From DATFFO01 sp963744905 (GTDB taxonomy: Bacteria > Actinomycetota > Acidimicrobiia > Spongiisociales > ZC4RG35), in assembly GCA_963744905.1 (NCBI GenBank), contig CAVUUV010000009.1, forward strand, positions 62,001 to 126,000: a stretch of DNA of 64,000 bases, read 5' to 3'. The position numbers were made by a program, and so were the translations under genes. Below, piece by piece: positions 7,844-14,486 of the stretch (positions are counted from its first letter, which is position 1; every line of letters begins with the position of its first letter). The notes under the pieces are model-generated. The model was not told the DNA's origin. It did no database searches and saw nothing but the letters and a program-made list of their open reading frames with translations.

Positions 7844-8545
7844 TCAGTCGCTGGCGAAGTCGATGGGCACTGGAGCATGTTGCGCGCAGGAACTGGCCAG
7901 CAGATTGCCGTCCCTGTCGAATATGGCGGTCCCTCCGTTGATTCTCCGATCGTCTCGATCGATCATCCATCCAACAACCGCCAACTGTTGACCGAGCGGT
8001 ACAGGTTGGTAGAGAGCGGCCGTGATGTCGGTGAGTGCGGGGAAGAACTCAAGCTCTTGAATCCCGGCCCTGGCCACGGCGAATCCGGCCGGGCAGTCCA
8101 GGACTCCCCAAACGACATGCTGGGCGACGTTGACTCCGTCGCTGGGCAGGCGGTCGTCGGCGACCCAAACGGTGGTCCAGAGGTCGGTTCCCGGTAGATA
8201 GCGGGGAGCGATTGCCAGTCCATCTGAGCGATGGCCGCATACGAAACACTCGGGAGCGGCATGATCCTCGGCAACGGGGAGGATTCCCCGATCGAACGTC
8301 CGCATGAGTGAATCCGCGTCGACTGGGGGGTCGAATCGTTGGGTCCCCGGTCCTGCTTCCAGGACGACTTCCCCGTCGTGTAGGACCTGGACCGACTCAC
8401 CGATACGCACCTCAAGAGGAACCCCAATCGGTGGAGGTCGCCGTATTCGCACATGCACGAGACCGTCGAGGAAGCTAGCGGCGAGACCTGCGGAGACTCC
8501 CCCGTTGCCAGAGCGCAGCGGCCCCGAAGTACTTAGTCGACACAA
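7844..8545 (-). CDS. hotdog-fold thioesterase-like protein
   Basis: 233 residues. The N-terminal SGNGGVSAGLAASFLDG and the following RRPPPIGVPLEV resemble the first half of a double-hotdog (4HBT/PaaI-like) protein, and CFVCGHRSDGL has the Cys-x-x-Cys-Gly element common in uncharacterised actinobacterial members. The second half (HVVWGVLDCPAGFAV, PVPLGQQLAVVGWMIDR, GGTAIFDRDGNLLA) fits the second hotdog strand order. Such proteins hydrolyse or bind acyl-CoA thioesters. The substrate is unknown. The start is uncertain: TTG 8545 is the only upstream codon that keeps the conserved N-terminus. Confidence 0.6.
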   Translation of the reverse strand: MCRLSTSGPLRSGNGGVSAGLAASFLDGLVHVRIRRPPPIGVPLEVRIGESVQVLHDGEVVLEAGPGTQRFDPPVDADSLMRTFDRGILPVAEDHAAPECFVCGHRSDGLAIAPRYLPGTDLWTTVWVADDRLPSDGVNVAQHVVWGVLDCPAGFAVARAGIQELEFFPALTDITAALYQPVPLGQQLAVVGWMIDRDDRRINGGTAIFDRDGNLLASSCAQHAPVPIDFASD

Positions 8546-8627
8546 AGCCGATCAGCGGAAATCCCACCGGAATTTCCGGTCCCACCGAGGACCCCGCCGG
8601 AATCTACTCCCTAGAGTGCCTCCAACC

Positions 8628-8984
8628 ATGCAGACCATCTTTGAGCGGGTCGGAGGAATGCGGACGGTGAGCCGCATGATAAGCACCTTCTACGATCGCG
8701 TCCTCGACACCCCTCTGCTAAGCCACTATTTCGACGGGGTCGACATGCGGGCACTGATCGATCACCAGACCAAGTTCGTCGCTGCCGTGATGGGAGGACC
8801 GGCCTCATACACCGACGAGCACCTGGCGCGAGTTCATGCCCACCTCCGTATCGACGACGCCTCCTTCGAAGAGGTGGTGCTGATACTGCGAGAGACGATG
8901 GAGGACCAGGGTATGAACGAAACCGACATCGGTGACGTGGTCGCTCGAGTCCGGGGCCGCAAGACCTTCATCGTCACGGCCTGA
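8628..8984 (+). CDS. truncated haemoglobin, group I (trHbN-like)
   Basis: 118 residues, the normal length for a 2-over-2 globin. F21-Y22 is the B9-B10 Phe-Tyr pair (Tyr B10 stabilises bound O2), DHQTKF (45-50) lies in helix E, MGGP (55-58) is the E-F turn, and H70 in RVHAHLRI aligns with the proximal haem ligand. Group I globins bind O2 and NO and can detoxify NO or act as sensors. The stop is separated by one base from the ATG of a PAS-adenylate cyclase, so the two are almost certainly one transcript. That raises the possibility that this globin feeds gas or redox information to the cyclase. Confidence 0.9.
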   Translation: MQTIFERVGGMRTVSRMISTFYDRVLDTPLLSHYFDGVDMRALIDHQTKFVAAVMGGPASYTDEHLARVHAHLRIDDASFEEVVLILRETMEDQGMNETDIGDVVARVRGRKTFIVTA

Positions 8985-8985
8985 A

Positions 8986-10032
8986 ATGGACGAGGCGGCT
9001 TTCCGGACCGTACTCAAGTCGTTACCGACTGCCATCGCCGTCGTTGATCCGGACACATGGCAGATCGAATTCGAAAACGCCAAGTTCTTCGAGTGGTTCC
9101 CGCCACCCGTCGAGGCGACCGAGGCTGAGCTGGGAGTACGTGTCCCGTTTCTCGATGTCGAACGCCTGGCCGGCCGTCTTTCAGAATCTCGCCCTTTCCA
9201 GGTGGAGGACGAAGTGGTTGTTTCGAATCGGCAGGTCCCGATTCGCTTCAAGTGTTCGAAACTCGCCACCGACGACAAGGATCTCGGACTGGTCGTGGCC
9301 TCGGACATATCCAAAGAGCGGGAGTCGCAGTACATGCTCGATTCCTACTCCCGCCTGGCCGAGAAGCATGCCCGCGATCTACAGAAGGAGAAGGAGCGGA
9401 CCGAGCGGCTCCTCCTGAACATCATGCCCCGCCCCGTGTTCGAGGAGATGCGGGACTACGGAACGGCAACTCCGCACAAGTTCGAATCCGCATCCATCGT
9501 GATGCTCGATTTTGTGGGCTTCACCGACATGGCCATCGCCGATGACCCCAGCGCCATGGTTGCCGAACTCAACGACATCTTCTCTGCCTTCGATCGGATC
9601 GTCGAGATGTTCGGATGCGAGCGCCTCCGGACCATCGGCGATGCCTATGTTGCCGTTTCCGGAGTGCCCGAGCCCAATGATGACCATCCACGGAACGCTG
9701 CCCGCGCCGCCCTGAGGATGAGGCGCTATCTGGAGCGACGCAACCAGGCCCACGCTCAGAGGTGGGAGGCGAGAATCGGTATCAACACCGGACCTGTGAT
9801 CGGGTCCCTGGTCGGAGTGCAGAAATATGTCTATGACCTGTTCGGGCCCGGAGTGAATCTCGCCGCCCGCATGGAGGCTCTGTCCGAACCGATGATGATC
9901 ACCCTCAACAAGACCACGAGAGATCGACTAGAAGAGGCCTTCACATTCAGCGACCGCGGCGAGTTCGAGGTGAAGGGCTTCGGCACACAACATCTGTTCT
10001 TCCTGGAAGGCGAATACGGCGAGCGGTTCTGA
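8986..10032 (+). CDS. PAS-coupled class III adenylate cyclase
   Basis: 348 residues. Residues 1-110 look like a PAS fold (LPTAIAVVDPDTWQIEFENA). A charged helix at 118-148 (EKHARDLQKEKERTERLLLN, then IMP) resembles the signalling helix of H-NOX-linked cyclases, and 165-345 is the catalytic domain. Metal ligands D175 (LDFVGF) and D219 (IGDAYV) and transition-state residues N291 and R295 (NLAARME) are present. D284 in YDLFG is the adenine-specifying residue. R215 replaces the usual Lys. The enzyme should be an active homodimer making cAMP. There is no membrane segment. It is coupled by a one-base gap to a truncated haemoglobin gene. Confidence 0.88.
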   Translation: MDEAAFRTVLKSLPTAIAVVDPDTWQIEFENAKFFEWFPPPVEATEAELGVRVPFLDVERLAGRLSESRPFQVEDEVVVSNRQVPIRFKCSKLATDDKDLGLVVASDISKERESQYMLDSYSRLAEKHARDLQKEKERTERLLLNIMPRPVFEEMRDYGTATPHKFESASIVMLDFVGFTDMAIADDPSAMVAELNDIFSAFDRIVEMFGCERLRTIGDAYVAVSGVPEPNDDHPRNAARAALRMRRYLERRNQAHAQRWEARIGINTGPVIGSLVGVQKYVYDLFGPGVNLAARMEALSEPMMITLNKTTRDRLEEAFTFSDRGEFEVKGFGTQHLFFLEGEYGERF

Positions 10033-10270
10033 CGATCCTCGCCCCGGAACCGAAGAATCCTGAGTGGACCGCCTCGAGCCTTCGGATGGTGCGATGCCAA
10101 CGACGGTCGAGTTCTCCCTAAGCCTCGCGGAAGTCGTGTGGTGGATCTCGCCGCCTCCGCCCAGGGGCCCGGAGTTCCTACCAACGGTCTAGACGGCCGC
10201 ACTTGAGTATGTTTGACGATATACAACATTGGAGACGGCAACAGGAGACCGTCACCGGAAAGGCAAGCCC

Positions 10271-11098
10271 ATGACAGAAGATCATGAGCACATAGGCACC
10301 AGAGTCAAAAACTCGATCGTGGGGCTGCTCAAGGGAACCGGGGAGGTCGTGACCGGCGCCGCCGATGCCGCTCGCGATGCGGTAGTAGGAACCCTCAAGG
10401 GGGCGGGGAACATCGCCGGCGCCGTGGCATCAACGGCAGCCGACGTGGTGAAGGGAGCCGTCTCGGCAGTGGGAGAGGTGGGGACGGGAGCGTTCGACAC
10501 GGTCAAAGGCGTCGTCCTCGGCGTGGTGCGGGGAGTGGGAGAGGTCGCCACGGTGACCGTGGGCACCATCTCCGACATCGCCCGTGCCGCGGTCAAGGGC
10601 ACGGCTGACGTAGGGGGCGACGTCACGGCCGCAGCCGGCGGGATGGCCGAGGGGCTCATCACCGCCACCAAGGACACGGGAGTGGGCCTGGCCGAGGGCG
10701 CAGTTGCCCTGGGCAGGTCGGCCATCGGCGGAATCAAAGACGTGGGAGGAGACGTTGTCGGTGCCTCGTCCAGCACCGTGTCAGGAGCGATCAAGGGAGC
10801 CGAATCGATCGGAGCCGACGCTCTGACCGCGGTCCGTAACACCGCCAAGGGCCTGGTGTCGGGCGCCGGGGAAGTCGGCGCCGACGTGGTCGATGTGACC
10901 ACCGGTGCTATCTCCGGTGCGATATCGGGGGCCAAGGAGGTTGGTGTCAACGTCGAGGATGCTGCCACCGCCGCCGCCACCGGCGCCCTCGAAGCCGCCG
11001 AGAAGATCGGAGAATCGGCCGTTCATGCCGTGCGCGACGTGGCGGCCAGCGGAGTCGACGGGGTCAAGGTGGCCGTCAGGGGCGAACGGGACACCTGA
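10271..11098 (+). CDS. protein of eleven 22-residue amphipathic repeats
   Basis: 275 residues. After a 19-residue start (MTEDHEHIGTRVKNSIVGL), residues 20-261 divide exactly into eleven units of 22 residues with no insertion or gap, followed by a 14-residue tail. The loose pattern is hydrophobic-K/S-G-x-G/K-E/D-V-G, a run of A/D/V/T, and a closing G-A. Composition is almost only A, G, V, T, D, E, K, S and I, with no Cys, Trp or Pro. A 22-mer (two 11-mers) is the period of apolipoprotein, synuclein and some LEA-type helices that lie on membranes or lipid droplets. Such a role is inference. No signal peptide. The ATG at 10271 follows GAAAGG by eight bases. A strong terminator follows. Confidence 0.75.
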   Translation: MTEDHEHIGTRVKNSIVGLLKGTGEVVTGAADAARDAVVGTLKGAGNIAGAVASTAADVVKGAVSAVGEVGTGAFDTVKGVVLGVVRGVGEVATVTVGTISDIARAAVKGTADVGGDVTAAAGGMAEGLITATKDTGVGLAEGAVALGRSAIGGIKDVGGDVVGASSSTVSGAIKGAESIGADALTAVRNTAKGLVSGAGEVGADVVDVTTGAISGAISGAKEVGVNVEDAATAAATGALEAAEKIGESAVHAVRDVAASGVDGVKVAVRGERDT

Positions 11099-11105
11099 GC
11101 CGACC

Positions 11106-11136
11106 GGGAAGGCCGGTGCTCTTACCCGGCCTTCCC
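11106..11136 (+). terminator. intrinsic terminator after the 22-mer repeat gene
   Basis: GGGAAGGCCGG pairs perfectly with CCGGCCTTCCC (11-bp stem) around a nine-base loop, eight bases after the stop codon. The downstream run is C-rich rather than T-rich, as is common in high-GC bacteria. Confidence 0.75.
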
Positions 11137-11193
11137 CCCATTCTCACAGATACCCGGGGTTGGCACCCGGCGCCCGATGCCCGATAATGACTC

Positions 11194-11288
11194 CGTCGAA
11201 GGGGAGTAGCCCAAGGGTCAGGTTCGTCAGGACGGCAGCTAGCTGCCCGGACCCCCGACCGCCTCCGGCGGTGGCGAGACTTTCGACG
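11194..11288 (+). promoter_or_regulatory. yybP-ykoY (manganese) riboswitch upstream of terC
   Basis: The leader of terC carries the conserved pieces of this riboswitch in order: P1 strand CGTCGAA (11194-11200), the GGGGAGTAGC loop directly after it, an internal hairpin region, CCCGACCGCC, then GGCGAGACT closing on TTCGACG (11282-11288), which pairs with the first strand. This class senses Mn2+ and is known to sit before TerC/MntP-type exporters. It lies about 40 bases before the start codon, so control of translation or early termination is likely. Confidence 0.85.
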
Positions 11289-11325
11289 ACGTCGCCACGA
11301 GCGACCTAGTCGAAAGGATCCCCAT

Positions 11326-12411
11326 TTGCTTCTAGCCGCAGCAACCCCCAGCTCGCAGTTCGTGGATCTCAGTGTGCCCGGCGCGGCCTGGATCGCCCTT
11401 CTGGGCGCCATCGTGCTGCTGCTGGCAATCGACCTCTACCGGCACCGGGAGGCTCACGCACCCTCCACGCGAGAAGCGGCGATCGAGTCTGCGATATGGG
11501 TTGCCTGCGGCCTCTCGTTTGCCGCCATCATCGCAGTCACCTTCGGAGCCGACGCCTTCGGCGAATACATCAGCGGGTATCTGATCGAGAAGTCGCTCAG
11601 CGTCGACAACGTCTTCGTGTGGTCGATGCTGTTCGCCACCCTCTCGATCCCGGTCAAGTACCAGCACCGGGTGCTGTTCTGGGGCATCTTCGGGGCCCTC
11701 ACGTTGCGAGCCTTGTTCATCTTCTTGGGCACCGCCCTCATCGGGAGGTTCTGGTGGGTGCTGCTGGTGTTCGGGGTATTCCTGATATACACCGGGGCCA
11801 AGATCATCCGCCACCGGGCCGACGAGGGAGAAGGAGAGGCAACCCGGGGTCTGGGCCTCCTGCGTCGGGTCATGCCTATCAGCAACCAGTTCGACGGTCA
11901 ACGGTTCATCACCAGGATCGACGGCCGTCTCGCCGCCACTCCACTGCTGGCGGCACTTTTCGTGGTCGAGGTGACCGACGTGATCTTCGCCGTCGACTCG
12001 GTTCCGGCCATCCTCGCCGTATCCCAGGAGCCCTTCCTGGTCTTCGCCTCCAACGCCTTCGCCATCCTCGGTTTGCGCGCCATGTACTTCCTCCTGGCGA
12101 GCGCCAAGGAGCGGTTCCACTACCTGTCCCATGCCCTGGGTGGGATCCTCATCTTCGTCGGGGCGAAGATGTCGGTGGCGCACTGGTATCACCTCAACAC
12201 CTACGTGTCCCTCGGGATAATCATGTCGATGCTCGGTGGAGCCATCTTCTTCAGTCTGCAGCGCACCCGTCGCCTGGGTACTCCGGGCAAAGAAATCGGC
12301 CGCGAGGTGGGTTCCGCTGAGGAAATCGAGGCGTCAGACGACCTCGAACCCGCTCCACCAGCGGATGGTCGCCACCCCGACCAGCCCGGCCGTGACCGGA
12401 ACCATGGCTAG
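11326..12411 (+). CDS. TerC-family integral membrane protein (probable metal exporter)
   Basis: 361 residues with about eight membrane segments. TerC signatures are EKSLSVDNVFVWSMLF (loop after the third segment) and EVTDVIFAVDSVPAIL, whose acidic residues are proposed metal ligands. Family members export Mn2+ or contribute to metal and tellurite resistance. The yybP-ykoY riboswitch in the leader supports Mn2+ homeostasis. TTG 11326 is chosen because GAAAGGA ends eight bases upstream and no ATG fits. The C-terminal 40 residues are a polar cytoplasmic tail. The last 78 bases run through the end of the convergent ABC permease gene, an unusual 3' overlap. Confidence 0.9.
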   Translation: MLLAAATPSSQFVDLSVPGAAWIALLGAIVLLLAIDLYRHREAHAPSTREAAIESAIWVACGLSFAAIIAVTFGADAFGEYISGYLIEKSLSVDNVFVWSMLFATLSIPVKYQHRVLFWGIFGALTLRALFIFLGTALIGRFWWVLLVFGVFLIYTGAKIIRHRADEGEGEATRGLGLLRRVMPISNQFDGQRFITRIDGRLAATPLLAALFVVEVTDVIFAVDSVPAILAVSQEPFLVFASNAFAILGLRAMYFLLASAKERFHYLSHALGGILIFVGAKMSVAHWYHLNTYVSLGIIMSMLGGAIFFSLQRTRRLGTPGKEIGREVGSAEEIEASDDLEPAPPADGRHPDQPGRDRNHG

Positions 12412-13095
12412 CTGAGCCAGGCCGACTACCACATCCTGTTGTCCGGAAACGGCCCACAGGCCGGGAGCAGCAAACGGGTACCAGGCACCCGATTCGAACA
12501 ACACGGCCACCTGAGCCGTCATCAACATCAGAACCAGGGCGCCTATGCCGGGAAGGTAGCCTCGACCCAGGCTGGCCGGGAAGGCGACGGTGAGGGCAAT
12601 GAGAGCGGTGAGGATCGCCACGACGAGGAGCTTGGCCAGTCCCGCCCAGGCAGCGCCATCCGGCGATCCCAGGCCACCGACGACACCGAGCCCGATCGCA
12701 ACCGCCACCAGGGCAACGCTCAGACCCACCGACCAGGCCAACAGAGCGATGAATTTGGCCGCGGCGATGGCCGGGCGTGACACCGGGAGGCCGAACAGCG
12801 AGCCAACGGTTCGGTCGGAGAACTCCCGACCGAAGCACCAGATGATCACCACCCCCACCCCGACGAAGAACGCCGACGCCACGAATTGGTCGAGCAGGCC
12901 GAGGTAGGCGGTCCAGCCCGTCCCCGTCACCAGAGCCTGGACCTTGGCAGCCAGTGGGCCGTTTCCTGAGCCCTCGACGACCGACACGAACCCGATGCAC
13001 AGGCCCGGGCAGAGGATGAGGATCAACAGGCTCGTCACCCAGGTGACCGGTGAGCGACGCAGCTTGAGCATCTCCAGGTCGAACGCCTCACGCAT
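12334..13095 (-). CDS. ABC-2 type exporter permease
   Basis: 253 residues with six hydrophobic segments and the start MREAFDLEMLKLRRSPVTWV, typical of single-domain ABC-2 permeases (ABC2_membrane_4 style). It pairs with the ATPase gene upstream: the ATG at 13095 overlaps the ATPase stop by eight bases. The complex would export a drug, lipid or antimicrobial peptide. The substrate is unknown. The gene is third in an operon controlled by the TetR protein at 13816-14382. Its 3' end overlaps terC by 78 bases in convergent orientation, so antisense pairing of the two mRNAs is possible. Confidence 0.85.
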   Translation of the reverse strand: MREAFDLEMLKLRRSPVTWVTSLLILILCPGLCIGFVSVVEGSGNGPLAAKVQALVTGTGWTAYLGLLDQFVASAFFVGVGVVIIWCFGREFSDRTVGSLFGLPVSRPAIAAAKFIALLAWSVGLSVALVAVAIGLGVVGGLGSPDGAAWAGLAKLLVVAILTALIALTVAFPASLGRGYLPGIGALVLMLMTAQVAVLFESGAWYPFAAPGLWAVSGQQDVVVGLAQLAMVPVTAGLVGVATIRWWSGFEVV

Positions 13096-13819
13096 GGAGC
13101 CCACCAAGGCGGGTCTCGGCCTCATGAACCATGTCGAAGAAGCGTCGCTCCAGATCCATGCCGTAGGGATCGATGCTCCCCACCAATCGGCCCCGGTGCA
13201 TGACCGAGATGCGATTGGCGACACGGGCCAGCTCGTCGAGGTGATGTGACGACACCAGGATCCCGGCTCCCGCTTCGGCCTCTCGACGTAGAAGATCGCG
13301 CATGAACACGACTCCGGCCGGATCCAGAGCGTTGGACGGCTCGTCCAGCACCACGATGCGCGGTGAGTGGACCATCGCGCAGGCGAGGCCCAGCCTCTGC
13401 CGGTTGCCGAGGGATAGAGCCCGGGCCCGCCGGTCGGCCCAGTGGGTGAGCTCGAAGCGGGAGATCACCTCATCGGCGGCGGCGACGGATAGTTCTCGTG
13501 CCACTCCGTGCAGCCGGGCGGCCAGCCGGACGTTCTCGCGCACGGTCAACTCCGGATAACCGAAAGGGGTCTCGATCAGGTGCCCCACCCTTGCCCAGGT
13601 GGACGCCGGAGCGTCGGCGACCTCGGTCCCGTCCAGGAGCACGACCCCCGAGTCCGGCCTGATCATCCCCATCAGCATCCGCATCAGCGTCGTCTTTCCT
13701 GCTCCATTGAGCCCGACCAGGGCATGGACCTCCCCGCCCATCACCTCCAGATCGAGACCGGCCACGGCCACCTCGTCTCCGTAGCTGCGGGTCAAAGATC
13801 GGGCGCTGATCAGGCTCAT
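13088..13819 (-). CDS. ABC exporter ATP-binding protein
   Basis: 243 residues. Walker A GLNGAGKT, a signature region LSLGNRQRLGLACAM in place of the canonical LSGGQ (LSLGN), Walker B IVVLDEP and the switch His in SSHHLDEL are all in order. The deviating signature (Gly to Leu at its third position) is common in exporters of the bacitracin/lantibiotic immunity type. The ATG at 13819 overlaps the stop of the TetR gene by four bases (ATGA), and the permease follows with an eight-base overlap, so regulator, ATPase and permease are translated as a coupled set. Confidence 0.92.
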   Translation of the reverse strand: MSLISARSLTRSYGDEVAVAGLDLEVMGGEVHALVGLNGAGKTTLMRMLMGMIRPDSGVVLLDGTEVADAPASTWARVGHLIETPFGYPELTVRENVRLAARLHGVARELSVAAADEVISRFELTHWADRRARALSLGNRQRLGLACAMVHSPRIVVLDEPSNALDPAGVVFMRDLLRREAEAGAGILVSSHHLDELARVANRISVMHRGRLVGSIDPYGMDLERRFFDMVHEAETRLGGLHA

Positions 13820-14382
13820 GCCGACACCGGTCCGAGTTGTTCGAGTGCCCTGCGCACGCGCCCCCCCAGCGATTCGCCGGAGGGATGCTGGGCCCACTCG
13901 AGCAGCGCGGCCATGACCGCACCCAGGCAGGCTCCCGCCGCCACCCGGGCCTCGAAATGATCTACTCCCGAATCGACCAGAGCCTCGACGATCACCTGCT
14001 CGGTCTGGTGGGTGTTCTCCCACATGGCGGCGCGCAGCTTGGGATGAGCGACGCCGATCTCGATTCGAGTCCGGGTCACGGAGTCGAGCGGTCCGCTCAG
14101 GGCCTCCGACACCTTCCACATACCCCTTCGCACCCGCTCGAGCGGAGGAAGACTCCTCGGCTGACGGGCTACCTCTTCGGCGATCACAGGATCGTAGGGG
14201 TCAGAGACGATCACGGCTTCCTTGGTGGGGAAATGCCGGAAGAAGGTCATGTGTGAGACACCGGCGGCCCCGGCGATCTCCTCCACGGTGACGTCGTCGA
14301 AGCCCCGCTCCGTGATCAGGGCCAGAGCCTTCTCCTGAATACGCTGGTGGGTCTGTTCGGCTCGCGATAAGGCAGGGGCCAC
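13816..14382 (-). CDS. TetR-family repressor of the ABC exporter operon
   Basis: 188 residues. The N-terminal TetR HTH is clear (LITERGFDDVTVEEIAGAAG, VSHMTFFRHFPTKEAV). The C-terminal 120 residues form the helical ligand-binding and dimerisation part. The start is GTG 14382, seven bases from a perfect 17-base palindrome, which fits autorepression. It is the first gene of the tetR-ATPase-permease operon, so the usual model is relief of repression by the transported compound. Confidence 0.9.
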   Translation of the reverse strand: MAPALSRAEQTHQRIQEKALALITERGFDDVTVEEIAGAAGVSHMTFFRHFPTKEAVIVSDPYDPVIAEEVARQPRSLPPLERVRRGMWKVSEALSGPLDSVTRTRIEIGVAHPKLRAAMWENTHQTEQVIVEALVDSGVDHFEARVAAGACLGAVMAALLEWAQHPSGESLGGRVRRALEQLGPVSA

Positions 14383-14388
14383 AGCGAT

Positions 14389-14405
14389 ATGTTAGTCACT
14401 AACAT
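14389..14405. promoter_or_regulatory. TetR operator palindrome
   Basis: ATGTTAGTCACTAACAT is a perfect inverted repeat (eight-base arms around one C), six bases upstream of the GTG start. The right arm read on the minus strand contains TAACAT, a possible -10 box of a leaderless message, so the repressor would sit on the promoter core. Size and symmetry match TetR-family operators. Confidence 0.75.
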
Positions 14406-14486
14406 TCGGGTAATCCAACGACACACCCGACGCCACCTTCCACGACCACGGCCGTCTGCGACGGCAATAGCGTAAGGTCGCGGCCC

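Noticed and set aside
10282..10980. A 232-residue minus-strand open frame opposite the 22-mer repeat gene
   Set aside because: It mirrors the repetitive plus-strand gene, is made of low-complexity Pro/Thr/Ala/Ser, and has no ribosome binding site; it is a GC-driven shadow.
11332..12192. A 286-residue minus-strand frame opposite terC
   Set aside because: Gln/Glu/Gly/His-rich composition without homology, opposite a membrane protein; typical antisense artefact.
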